From: Lentzea nigeriaca
GTDB taxonomy: Bacteria > Actinomycetota > Actinomycetes > Mycobacteriales > Pseudonocardiaceae
Assembly: GCF_016907955.1 (NCBI RefSeq)
Contig: NZ_JAFBCX010000008.1
Span: 124,001 to 188,000 of the forward strand
Length of the DNA: 64,000 nt
Direction of reading: 5' to 3'
Shown one piece after another: positions 53,604 through 61,950 of the stretch. The notes under the pieces are model-generated. The model searched no databases. It worked only from the letters and a program-made list of their open reading frames with translations, and was not told where the DNA came from. Numbering within the stretch: position 1 is the stretch's first letter; every line of letters begins with the position of its first letter. The translations under genes were made by a program, and so were the position numbers.

Positions 53604-53621
53604 CAATTCATGGATGAATTG
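53604..53621 (+). promoter_or_regulatory. Perfect palindrome over the LysR start codon
   Basis: CAATTCAT (53604-53611), GG, ATGAATTG (53614-53621) is a perfect 8-bp inverted repeat that includes the ATG at 53610. It is AT-rich in a GC-rich genome and contains a T-N11-A pattern, the classic LysR-type site. Confidence 0.5.
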
Positions 53622-54503
53622 GAGCTGGCCCCGAAGCTGGCGGTGCTGAAAGCGCTTGCCGCCGACGAGCACGTGACCCGTGTCGCGGAACGCGTCGGGC
53701 TGCCCCAGCCGACGGTCAGCCGCTGGCTCGCCGAACTGGGCGAGCAGCTCGGCGCGCCGATCGTGGTGAAAGCCGGCAGGCGGGTCCGGCTGACCCGCGC
53801 CGGGCGGCTGCTCGCCGACGCCGCCACCCGGTCGCTGGCCGCGCTCGAACCCGGCCTGCGCGAGGTCGAGGAGGAGCTCGACCCGGAGAAAGGCCGCGTG
53901 GTGCTGGGCTTTCTGCACATGCTCGGCCGGTCGGTGGTGCCGGAGCTGGTGCGCGGGTTCCGCGCGGACCACCCGCACGTCCGGTTCGGACTGATCCAGA
54001 ACGCCCGCTACACCGTCGTCGACAAGCTGCTGCAGGGCGAGATCGACCTGGCGTTGGTCGCACCGCCGCCCGACGGTCCCGAGTTCGAGTCGGCCGTCCT
54101 CTTCGAACAGGAGCTGATCGTCGTCGTGCCGGTCTCCCACCGGCTGGCCACCAGGAAGTCCGTGCGGCTCAAGGACTTGGCAGACGAGCAACTGATCCTC
54201 CTGGAGCACGGCTACGGCCTGAGGCAGATCACCGACGACATGTTCGCGGCCGCCGGGATCTCGCCGCGGATCGCCTTCGAGAGCCAGGAGATCGAGACGG
54301 TGCGCGGCCTGGTGGCGGCGGGTCTCGGCGTCGCACTGCTGACGCACGCCGAGCCCACACCGCCTGCCGGGCTGCGCGAACTACCGCTGGCGCCGCGGGC
54401 GAGCCGCGTCTTCGGGCTGGCCTGGCTGAAGGACCACCCGTTGCCGCCCGCGGTCCGCGCTTTCCGCGAGCACGCGCTCGGAATTCACGACGTCCAGCGC
54501 TGA
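53610..54503 (+). CDS. LysR-family transcriptional regulator
   Basis: A 297-residue protein with an N-terminal winged HTH (VTRVAERVGLPQPTVSRWLA) and an effector-binding domain (DLALVAPPPDGPEFES). ATG 53610 has GGGTGAG as SD; longer starts are unlikely. Divergent from the MFS gene by about 50 nt, so it probably regulates that transporter and itself. Confidence 0.88.
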   Translation: MDELELAPKLAVLKALAADEHVTRVAERVGLPQPTVSRWLAELGEQLGAPIVVKAGRRVRLTRAGRLLADAATRSLAALEPGLREVEEELDPEKGRVVLGFLHMLGRSVVPELVRGFRADHPHVRFGLIQNARYTVVDKLLQGEIDLALVAPPPDGPEFESAVLFEQELIVVVPVSHRLATRKSVRLKDLADEQLILLEHGYGLRQITDDMFAAAGISPRIAFESQEIETVRGLVAAGLGVALLTHAEPTPPAGLRELPLAPRASRVFGLAWLKDHPLPPAVRAFREHALGIHDVQR

Positions 54504-56083
54504 GTCCCGGACCACGTCCGCAGGTACGACTCGGCGCCGCCCAGCATGTCCTGCACGAGCTGGTCACCGCCGAGCTGACGGACCTTCTCGACCCAGTCCG
54601 GCAGGAGACCGACGTGCGCGCCGCCGTCGACGTTGACGTCCCAGACGCGCTCGCCGGTGCGCTGCCGGTCGACCAGCGGGCCGCCGGGGTAGCTGCGGAA
54701 CGGGTAGGTCACGCCGGTCTGCGGTGCCGGGTGCGAGCCCACGCCGTTGTAGTCGGAGCCGAACCCGATGCCCACGCCGTACTTGCGCCGCAACGGCTCC
54801 GCGGCGGCCGCCTGCGCAACGTACCCGCCGGGATCGTTCTCGTACCCGGCCACGAACCCTCCGAGCTGGTAGACCTGCTCGGTCCACTGCGCGTCCATCC
54901 AGCTGTGGCTGGAGATGACGCCGGGATAGCGCTTCTGCGCGGCCAGCTCCAGCGTGCGGCCGGCGGCCTTCACGCTCATGTGGTCGATCTCGATCATCAT
55001 GTGCCGCTTCATCATGGCCTGCACCGCGTACTCGCCGAGCGACGTGAGGCCGCGCACGTTGCACCGCTTCGCCGGGTCGTAGGCTGGCGCGACGACCGAA
55101 GCCGGGATCAGCGCGTTCGGGCCGACCGTGCCGATCGGGTTGTCCTGCTGCGGTCCCCTGCACTGCTCGGTCTGCCACCACTGGCCGGTGCGCAGGAACT
55201 GACCCGCGTTGATCACGCCGCCCTGCGTGCCCGAGTCGAACCGGACACCGCACAGCGCGTTGTCGAACTTGTGGCACAGGAACGCGCTGCGCACGCCGAG
55301 CGCGTACATCTCGTCGAGGCCGCGGTCGATGTCGGCCTTGCCGCACAACGGGATGTCGAGGAACGTCCGGCAGCCGAAGAGCTCAGAGGTCTCGATGCCG
55401 AGCACGACCGCGAGCTTGCCCTGCTCGACGACCTGACGGGCCTGCTCGGACGACGTGACGATGCGGAACCAGCCCTTGCCGGGCCCGCCGAACATCTTGT
55501 CGATGAACGCCTGGAGCTCGTAGGTGCGCTGGGCCTGCAGCCGGACCGAGGCCATCTCGTCGCACGGCCGGTCCTTGAACGGGTGGATGATGCACAGCTC
55601 TGCGTTGCTCGTGAGGTCGGTGACCAGCACGCGCTGCCCGCCGCGCCACGCCCGTTCCAGCCAGGCGTAGTAGTTCTGCTGGTGCGAGACGGTCGTGTAG
55701 GAGGGCCAGTCCTTGAACGTCGGCCAGCCCACCGGGTCGTGGCCGTCGAAGTCGCCGGTGACGATCGCCTCGAAGAGCGCTCCCAGGCCTGCCGGGTAGT
55801 GCTCCGGGCAGTCCTTCAGCGCGTCCGCCACGCCCTGCTCCGAGAACGGCTTGCCGCAGATCAGCCTGCCGCCGAAGCCCTCGTTGGTCATGAGGTGGTT
55901 GTGCGCGTCGATGAACCCGCGCACGTTCCCCGCGCCGTCCGTGCCCTGGAACGGCTCGCCCGTGACGTTGATCTCCGAGTCCGGCGCGGGCCTCGCCACC
56001 GGTTCCCACCAGGGCGTGCTCGCGGCTGCGGGGGTCAGCGCCGACAAGACCAACGAGGCGGCGAGAGCCAGGCGAAGTAACAC
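54485..56083 (-). CDS. Secreted M19-type membrane dipeptidase-like metallohydrolase
   Basis: A 532-residue protein with a signal peptide (cleavage about residue 21). Metal-ligand motifs appear: FIDAHNHLM (first His pair), IEIDHMS, SSHSW and GFGSDYNG. Eight or more cysteines suggest disulfides. It matches actinobacterial secreted amidohydrolases of the dipeptidase superfamily and is longer than classical M19 enzymes. Its 3' end overlaps the LysR gene by 19 nt. Confidence 0.78.
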   Translation of the reverse strand: MLLRLALAASLVLSALTPAAASTPWWEPVARPAPDSEINVTGEPFQGTDGAGNVRGFIDAHNHLMTNEGFGGRLICGKPFSEQGVADALKDCPEHYPAGLGALFEAIVTGDFDGHDPVGWPTFKDWPSYTTVSHQQNYYAWLERAWRGGQRVLVTDLTSNAELCIIHPFKDRPCDEMASVRLQAQRTYELQAFIDKMFGGPGKGWFRIVTSSEQARQVVEQGKLAVVLGIETSELFGCRTFLDIPLCGKADIDRGLDEMYALGVRSAFLCHKFDNALCGVRFDSGTQGGVINAGQFLRTGQWWQTEQCRGPQQDNPIGTVGPNALIPASVVAPAYDPAKRCNVRGLTSLGEYAVQAMMKRHMMIEIDHMSVKAAGRTLELAAQKRYPGVISSHSWMDAQWTEQVYQLGGFVAGYENDPGGYVAQAAAAEPLRRKYGVGIGFGSDYNGVGSHPAPQTGVTYPFRSYPGGPLVDRQRTGERVWDVNVDGGAHVGLLPDWVEKVRQLGGDQLVQDMLGGAESYLRTWSGTQRWTS

Positions 56084-56162
56084 GAGCGCTCCTCTACGAC
56101 GGTGTGAAGGGGCTCACATCATGCCGTGGAACGTCGCCGTCTCGTATAGCCGATCGTAGGTA

Positions 56163-57593
56163 CTAACGCGAATATTTTTCGGCCAGCTCGACCAGCGTCC
56201 GCGCGCTGAAGCCCGTGGCGCCCGCGACGACCTCGTCGTAGACCTTCTCCGACCGCGCCGGGCCCGCGATGTCGAGGTGCGCCCACGGCACCTGACCTGC
56301 GAACTTCTGCAGGAACAGCGCCGCGGTGATGCCACCGGGACCCGGCGGGCACTGCTTGTAGTCCGCGATCTCGCTGGCGACGGCGTCGACGTGCTCCTCC
56401 AGCAGCGGCATCCGCCACCACTTCTCGCCCGCGTTCGCCCCGGCTTCGATGACGTCGGCGGCCAGCTCGTCGGAGCTCGTGAACACCGCACCGGTGCGCA
56501 GGCCGAGCGACACCTTCATGGCGCCGGTCAGCGTCGCCACGTCCACGAGCAGGTCCGGCTCGAGGTTCTTCACCGCGTACGCCATCGCGTCGGCCAGCAC
56601 CATGCGGCCCTCGGCGTCGGTGTTCTGCACCTCGGTGGTCGCGCCGCCGTAGTGGCGCACGACGTCGCCCGGCCGGTACGACGAGCCGCTCACGTGGTTC
56701 TCGGCGCACGGCACGAGCCCGGTGACCCTGATCGGCAGCCGGCGGCGCGCCACGGCCATCAGCGCGGCGATCACCGCGCCGCCGCCGGCCATGTCGGTGC
56801 GCATCAGGTGCATGCCGTCGGCGGGCTTCACCGAGATGCCGCCGGTGTCGAACGTGATGCCCTTGCCGACGAACACCAGGTGCGGACCGGTGGTGCCGTA
56901 CGTCAGCTCCAGCAACCGCGGCGGACGCGACGACCCGCCACCGACCGCGAGCACACCGCCGAAGCCCTGCTGCCGTAGCCACTTCTCGCCCCGCACGGTC
57001 GCGGTGAGCCCGTCGACCTTCTCGGCGAGCTTGGCGGCGGTCGACGTGAGCCAGCGCGGGTCCTTGACGTTGGACGGCGTGTTGGCGAGGTCACGGGCGA
57101 GGGAGGTGGCGGTGGCCAGCGCGTGGGCCTTCAGCGCGGCCGAGGTCAGCACCTCCTCGAAGCCGGTGTCGCCGGTGACGAGCCGCAACGAGCCGACACG
57201 CTTCGGCGCGTCCTCGCCGGTGACCTTGAAGCGGTACCCGCCGAGAGCCACGCCCAGCACGAACGCACGCAGCTTGTCGGCGTCGAAGTCCGGGGTCAGC
57301 AGCACGTCGGCGGTCTTGGGGGCGTCGTCGCCGCTCAGCGCCCGAGCCAGTGCGGCGCCGGCCGTGCGGTAGTCACCGAGGGTGCCCGTGCCGACACCGA
57401 GCGTCCACGTCCGGTCGTGGCGAACCGTCTCACCGGCCTTGCCGGTGAGCTCGGAGACGTCGATGCCGTCGCCACCCGGCCCCAGCGCCGGTCCCGTGGC
57501 CGCGAGCACGACCGCGGGAACGTTGCGGCGCGAGGTGGTGGCCACCTCGACGTCCACGAGCTTGGTTGGCACTGACGGAACCGTCGACCCCAC
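56163..57593 (-). CDS. pepA: Leucyl aminopeptidase (M17)
   Basis: A 476-residue enzyme. The catalytic metal/Lys region GKGITFDTGG and the active-site motif NTDAEGRMVLAD are present, with the N-terminal macro-like domain before them. GTG 57593 has GGAGAGG as SD. It removes N-terminal residues in peptide turnover and may also act in DNA-binding roles known for PepA elsewhere. Confidence 0.9.
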   Translation of the reverse strand: MGSTVPSVPTKLVDVEVATTSRRNVPAVVLAATGPALGPGGDGIDVSELTGKAGETVRHDRTWTLGVGTGTLGDYRTAGAALARALSGDDAPKTADVLLTPDFDADKLRAFVLGVALGGYRFKVTGEDAPKRVGSLRLVTGDTGFEEVLTSAALKAHALATATSLARDLANTPSNVKDPRWLTSTAAKLAEKVDGLTATVRGEKWLRQQGFGGVLAVGGGSSRPPRLLELTYGTTGPHLVFVGKGITFDTGGISVKPADGMHLMRTDMAGGGAVIAALMAVARRRLPIRVTGLVPCAENHVSGSSYRPGDVVRHYGGATTEVQNTDAEGRMVLADAMAYAVKNLEPDLLVDVATLTGAMKVSLGLRTGAVFTSSDELAADVIEAGANAGEKWWRMPLLEEHVDAVASEIADYKQCPPGPGGITAALFLQKFAGQVPWAHLDIAGPARSEKVYDEVVAGATGFSARTLVELAEKYSR

Positions 57594-57765
57594 GACTGAC
57601 CCTCTCCCCAACGAAATTTTCGACCGCCTAGTTTCCCCCAGGTGCTGTGGCCGCCGGCTGTCGCCCCGTATTTCGTCGTTCAGACGGGTGCATCGCGGCG
57701 CCCTGCCGAGCGCCGGAAGACGCGCTGGGAGCGGGCGGTCGCAGCACCTGTTGGAACGAAGCGAT

Positions 57766-57804
57766 GCCCCGGCCTCCACTATGGAACACGGTGGAAACCG
57801 GGGC
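57766..57804. terminator. Hairpin between DUF3117 and pepA
   Basis: GCCCCGG (57766-57772) with CCGGGGC (57798-57804) and inner TCCAC with GTGGA form a strong hairpin just beyond the DUF3117 stop on the minus strand. The remaining 57594-57765 shows no gene. Confidence 0.6.
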
Positions 57805-57836
57805 TGCGGTGTTTCGTGTGCTTCTCGCCGGGTGCC

Positions 57837-58004
57837 TCAGCCGGCGGCGGCCTTCAGCGCGTCGCCCAAGGCGCTGGCCTCGTCCGCCGACATCTCGACG
57901 ACAAGGCGCCCACCACCCTCGAGCGGCACGCGCATGACGATGCCGCGTCCCTCCTTGGTGACCTCGAGGGGACCGTCGCCGGTCCGGGGCTTCATGGCCG
58001 CCAT
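57837..58004 (-). CDS. DUF3117 protein (Rv1211-like)
   Basis: A 55-residue protein: AAMKPRTGDGPLEVTKEGRG at the start and LVVEMSADEASALGDALKAA at the end. It is a small, highly conserved actinobacterial protein of unknown function, lying near glgM and tagA in mycobacteria too. RBS GGAGGG precedes the ATG. Confidence 0.9.
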   Translation of the reverse strand: MAAMKPRTGDGPLEVTKEGRGIVMRVPLEGGGRLVVEMSADEASALGDALKAAAG

Positions 58005-58213
58005 CGCGTGCTCCCTCCGTCAACATCTTCCCCGTCCGGCCAGGCCGGATCTGCTCCATTCTCCCCTATCGCGACTCCGGGGCGAAACCGAACCGATCTT
58101 TTGGCGAGTTCGAGTGACTTTTGTTGATCTTGCTTTCACCCTGATCAGTACCCGTTTTCACGACAACGCAACACTTTCGGCACCGCCGGTCGTGTCGTGA
58201 CAGACTGGGCCGG

Positions 58214-59011
58214 GTGCGAGCCCGTTCCGCGCTCTTCGACGTCTACGGCGGCCACCTGCGCGAACGAGGTGGTGCCGCGACCATCGCCGCCCTCGTCCGG
58301 CTCCTCGAGCCCCTGGGATTCGCCGCGCCGGCCGTGCGCACGGCTGTTTCCCGCACGGTCCGGCAGGGCTGGTTGCATCCCGTCCGGCTGCCAGACGGCC
58401 CCGGCTACGCGATGACACCTCGCGGGGAACGAAGGCTCGACGAGGCCGCCGCCCGCATCTATCGCACCCGGCCGTCCACGTGGGACGGTCGCTGGCACGT
58501 CGTGGTGCTGGAGGAGATGCCCGGCCGCGACTCGCGGGATCACCTGGCGTCGGAACTTCAGCTGCTCGGCTACGGCGCGCTCGGCCCTGTGACATGGATC
58601 GCGCCCCGGCCGTCGCCGGAACTGGCCGACGTGCTCGCCGCCGAGGGAGTTCTCGCACGAACTTTTCACGGTTCACACGACGGTGCGGACGTCGAGCTGG
58701 CGTCCAAGGCGTGGGACCTGCCGGAACTGGGGCGCGACTACGCCGCGTTCGTCGCGCACTGGGAGGCGCAGGTGTCCGTTGTGGACGAAACCGACGACGC
58801 TGCGGCGTTCGCGGCCTCGCAGCAGCTGCTGCACGCGTGGCGGAAGTTCCTGTTCCGCGATCCCGGTCTTCCTGCTGAACTGTTGCCACCGGACTGGCCG
58901 GGGCACGCGGCAGCGTCGTTCTTCGACGAACAGACACTGCGGCTGGCACCGGGCACGACTCGGTTCGTCGACGAGTGCCTGCGGCCGGTTCGCAACGTTT
59001 CCACTGCTTGA
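58214..59011 (+). CDS. PaaX-family transcriptional regulator
   Basis: A 265-residue protein: an N-terminal winged HTH (FGFAAPAVRTAVSRTVRQGW-like region, about 30-55) and the PaaX central and C-terminal domains (WHVVVLEEMPGRDSRDHLAS). PaaX senses phenylacetyl-CoA and represses catabolic genes; the next gene is an enoyl-CoA hydratase, 10 nt away. GTG start at 58214. Confidence 0.85.
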   Translation: MRARSALFDVYGGHLRERGGAATIAALVRLLEPLGFAAPAVRTAVSRTVRQGWLHPVRLPDGPGYAMTPRGERRLDEAAARIYRTRPSTWDGRWHVVVLEEMPGRDSRDHLASELQLLGYGALGPVTWIAPRPSPELADVLAAEGVLARTFHGSHDGADVELASKAWDLPELGRDYAAFVAHWEAQVSVVDETDDAAAFAASQQLLHAWRKFLFRDPGLPAELLPPDWPGHAAASFFDEQTLRLAPGTTRFVDECLRPVRNVSTA

Positions 59012-59021
59012 TGGAGGTCCA

Positions 59022-59807
59022 GTGTCCGAACTCCTCGTCGACGACGCCGATGGTGTGCGCACGTTCACGTTCAACCGCCCCGAGTCGTTCAACGCCTTCA
59101 CCACCTCGCTGAAGGAGTCGTTCCTCGACGCGCTGCGGGAGACGGTGGCCGACGCCTCGGTGCGCGCGGTGGTGATCACGGGTGCGGGCAGGGCGTTCTG
59201 CGCGGGTCAGGACCTCAAGGAGCACATCGGGTTGCTGCAGGCCGGTGATCCCGCACCGCTCAACACCGTCGAAAAGCACTACAACCCGATCGTGCGCGAG
59301 CTGGTCGGCATGCCGAAGCCGGTGATCGCCGCGGTCAACGGCAACGCGGCCGGCGCCGGCGCGTCCTTCGCCTACGCGGCCGACCTGCGCATCGCGGGTG
59401 CGTCGGCGAAGTTCCTGATGGCGTTCGCGAACGTCGGCCTGACCGCCGACTCCGGCGCCTCCTACACCCTGCCGCGGCTGATCGGCCACGGCCGCGCGAT
59501 GGAGATGATGATGCTCGCGCAGCCGGTCGGCGCCGAGGAGGCGTTGCGGATCGGCATGGTCAACCAGGTCGTGCCCGACGAGGAGCTCCTGCCCACCGCG
59601 CACGCTCTCGCCGCGAAGCTCGCTCAAGGTCCGACCACGGCCTACGCGAAGATCAAGGAAGCGCTGGCCGTGGCGGCGGACGGCACCCTCGAGGACGCTC
59701 TGGAAGCCGAGCGCCGCACGCAGGCCGACTGCGGTGCGACCGAGGACCACCGCGAGGCGGTGGACGCGTTCGTGAACAAGCGGGCGCCGAAGTTCATCGG
59801 GCGCTAG
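59022..59807 (+). CDS. Enoyl-CoA hydratase/isomerase (PaaG-like)
   Basis: A 261-residue crotonase-fold enzyme with TGAGRAFCAGQDLKEH (oxyanion hole) and AAVNGNAAGAGASFAYAADL. GTG 59022 has TGGAGG as SD. PaaG-type enzymes isomerise the ring-epoxide product in phenylacetate breakdown; no other paa genes are here, so a general fatty-acid role is equally possible. Operon with paaX and the next gene. Confidence 0.87.
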   Translation: MSELLVDDADGVRTFTFNRPESFNAFTTSLKESFLDALRETVADASVRAVVITGAGRAFCAGQDLKEHIGLLQAGDPAPLNTVEKHYNPIVRELVGMPKPVIAAVNGNAAGAGASFAYAADLRIAGASAKFLMAFANVGLTADSGASYTLPRLIGHGRAMEMMMLAQPVGAEEALRIGMVNQVVPDEELLPTAHALAAKLAQGPTTAYAKIKEALAVAADGTLEDALEAERRTQADCGATEDHREAVDAFVNKRAPKFIGR

Positions 59808-60562
59808 TGGAGGAACGCCTCGACGGCGGCAACGCCGGTGGTGCGGTGCGGGTCGGCGACACCGTCCGCAAGCCCGCCCGCCCCTGGACACCGGCCGTGC
59901 ACGCCTTGCTCGACCACTTGAGGGACAAGGGATTCGACGGCGCACCGCGCGCCGCTGGAATCGACGAGCACGGCCGGGAGATCCTGACTTTCCTCGACGG
60001 GGACACGGTCGGCAGCGGCAAACCCTGGCCGCGCTGGGTGCATGCCGACGAGACGCTGGACCAGGTCGCCCGGTGGCTGCGCGACCACCACCGGGCCGTG
60101 GCCGACTTCGTGCCCGCGCACGACGCCGTCTGGCGAGGCGGTGCCACGTGGGAGCCGGGGTTCGAGATCGGGCACAACGACGCGGCGCCCTACAACGCGG
60201 CCTGGCGGCACGGGCGGCTCACCGGGTTCTTCGACTGGGACTTCGCGGGACCGGTTCCTGCCGGATGGGATCTCGCGTTCACCGCGTTCAGCTGGGTGCC
60301 GCTGCACGCGCGGCACGTCGTCTCCGCCGAGGGGTTCACCGACTTCGCGGGGCGCCCGCGCAGGCTCGCCCGTTTCCTCACGGCCTACGGCTGGTCCGGA
60401 CGGACAGAGGACTTCCTGGACCTCGTACGCGCGCGGATCACCGCGCACGTCGAGGGCATCCGCAGCCGGACGGACGACCCGCTGTTCGGTGAGATGGTGC
60501 GCAACGGTGTCGTGGACTCCCTGGAACGCGCGGTCGACGAGCTCGACGGCTTCAGGCCGTAG
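59807..60562 (+). CDS. APH-family phosphotransferase
   Basis: A 251-residue protein. GFEIGHNDAAPYNAAW contains the Brenner-type catalytic motif (HND where HGD is common) and GFFDWDFAGP the metal-binding Asp. It shares the stop base of the preceding gene (TAGTG). Substrate unknown; small-molecule kinase rather than proven aminoglycoside resistance. Confidence 0.8.
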   Translation: MEERLDGGNAGGAVRVGDTVRKPARPWTPAVHALLDHLRDKGFDGAPRAAGIDEHGREILTFLDGDTVGSGKPWPRWVHADETLDQVARWLRDHHRAVADFVPAHDAVWRGGATWEPGFEIGHNDAAPYNAAWRHGRLTGFFDWDFAGPVPAGWDLAFTAFSWVPLHARHVVSAEGFTDFAGRPRRLARFLTAYGWSGRTEDFLDLVRARITAHVEGIRSRTDDPLFGEMVRNGVVDSLERAVDELDGFRP

Positions 60563-61094
60563 CGCGGAAGCACGTGGCGATGTGGTCGTCCACCATCCCG
60601 GTGGCCTGCATCAGCGCGTAACACGTGGTGGGGCCGAGGAACTTGAAGCCACGACGCTTGAGTTCCTTGGCCATCGCCTTGGACTCCTCCGTGATCGCGG
60701 GAACGTCCGAGATCGTCGCCGGACGCACGTGATCAGAGGGCGCGAACGACCACAACAGAGCGTCCAGGTCGACGTCCTGGTCGACGATCACGCGCGCGTT
60801 GTGGATCGCCGCGTCGATCTTCATCCGGTTGCGGACGATGCCCGCGTCGGCCATCAGCCGTTCGACGTCCGCGGGTCCGAACCCGGCCACCACCGAGGGG
60901 TCGAAGTCGCCGAACGCCGCGCGGAACGCCGGTCGCTTGCGCAGGATCGTGATCCACGACAGCCCGGATTGAAACGCCTCCAACGACATCCGCTCGTACA
61001 GCTCGTTGGTGCCGTGCAGCTCCACTCCCCACTCGGTGTCGTGGTACTTGACGTAGTCGGGAGTCGAGTCGCCCCACGGGCAGCGTGAGATCAC
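60552..61094 (-). CDS. tag: DNA-3-methyladenine glycosylase I
   Basis: A 180-residue enzyme: RCPWGDSTPDYVKYHDTEWG near the start, LEAFQSGLSWITILRKRPAF and FLGPTTCYALMQATGMVDDH. It excises 3-methyladenine in base-excision repair. GTG 61094 overlaps the SRPBCC stop (GTGA). Part of an operon with the two upstream genes, as in mycobacteria (tagA). Confidence 0.93.
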   Translation of the reverse strand: MISRCPWGDSTPDYVKYHDTEWGVELHGTNELYERMSLEAFQSGLSWITILRKRPAFRAAFGDFDPSVVAGFGPADVERLMADAGIVRNRMKIDAAIHNARVIVDQDVDLDALLWSFAPSDHVRPATISDVPAITEESKAMAKELKRRGFKFLGPTTCYALMQATGMVDDHIATCFRATA

Positions 61095-61489
61095 CGGTAC
61101 TCCTCGGCGAAACGGGCGAACCGCTGCAGCGATCGGTGCAGCATCAGCACGAACAGCGGCCTCACCAACGGGAAGTAGAACGGCACGTCGAGGCGTTCGG
61201 TCCACACGAAACGGCTGCCGCGCACGACGAACACACCGGTCCCCCGCACGACGCGGCCCAGGTGTTCCACCTCGACGGCGTGCGGCGGGTCCCAGCGCGT
61301 GATCCGCATGCGATCCGAGACGCCGAACGTGCGGGCGTCGATCTCGCTGCCGACCGACTTGCCGTCACCGGCGACGACCGAGACGTGCGTGCCGAACACC
61401 CACTCCGACTGGCGTTCCCAGTCGGTCATGGCGCGGAAGATCGTGTCCGGCGGTGCCGCCACCTCGACCGTCAGCTCAAGCTCGGTCAC
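61091..61489 (-). CDS. SRPBCC-domain protein
   Basis: A 132-residue START-like protein: LELTVEVAAPPDTIFRAMTD at the start, then FVWTERLDVPFYFPLVRPLF. Overlaps both neighbours (DivIVA-like gene by 14 nt, tag by 4 nt), so it is tightly coupled. Ligand unknown. Confidence 0.83.
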   Translation of the reverse strand: MTELELTVEVAAPPDTIFRAMTDWERQSEWVFGTHVSVVAGDGKSVGSEIDARTFGVSDRMRITRWDPPHAVEVEHLGRVVRGTGVFVVRGSRFVWTERLDVPFYFPLVRPLFVLMLHRSLQRFARFAEEYR

Positions 61490-61775
61490 TGCTCTCCAGC
61501 TCCTCGACGCGGGCCCGCAGCGTGGCGACCTCGGTCGCGAGGCGTTGCAGCACCCAGTCGACCTCGCTCATCTTGTAGCCGCGGAACGTCTGCTGGAACT
61601 TCAGCTCGCGGACGTCCTCCGCGGTGATGTCCTCCGACGGCAACCGCGTCGGCGAGGCACCGGGCGGCAGCGGCGCGAGCTCCTCGCCGCGCCCGAACAC
61701 CAACGCCGCGAGCAGGAACACCACTGCCGCGACGGCCACCATCACGATCAGGTAGAGAAGGGCGTTGGTCACCAT
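61476..61775 (-). CDS. Membrane-anchored DivIVA-domain protein (Rv1209-like)
   Basis: A 99-residue protein: one N-terminal helix (ALLYLIVMVAVAAVVFLLAA), a linker, then a DivIVA-like motif FRGYKMSEVDWVLQRLATEV and a short coiled coil. It heads the operon with SRPBCC and tag. Could link these to polar growth or the membrane; unproven. Confidence 0.82.
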   Translation of the reverse strand: MVTNALLYLIVMVAVAAVVFLLAALVFGRGEELAPLPPGASPTRLPSEDITAEDVRELKFQQTFRGYKMSEVDWVLQRLATEVATLRARVEELESSDRA

Positions 61776-61922
61776 GTCCTCCGAAGGATGCCCCTGCCTT
61801 CAGGCGGGGAGGAATTCGGACTCCGGCAGGATCTGCCCGGCGGAGCCAGGGCGGTTCGAGCGCGCAGCACGCTGGCAACGTTACTGAACGGTGGCGCGCT
61901 CTCCGCGACCACCTGACAGTGC

Positions 61923-61936
61923 CGAACATGTGTTCG
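61923..61936 (+). promoter_or_regulatory. LexA-type SOS box upstream of tnpB
   Basis: CGAACATGTGTTCG fits the Gram-positive LexA consensus CGAACRNRYGTTCG at all positions. It abuts a TAAGGT -10 element (61938-61943) that ends 7 nt before the GTG at 61951, so LexA would block a leaderless promoter. Confidence 0.7.
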
Positions 61937-61950
61937 GTAAGGTCGCCTGC

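Noticed and set aside
53568-54347. 259-codon minus-strand open frame
   Set aside because: Antisense shadow of the LysR gene, whose HTH and effector domain are clear.
58214-59807. Phenylacetate degradation cluster
   Set aside because: Only a PaaX-like regulator and one crotonase are present; paaABCDE, paaK, paaZ and others are absent.
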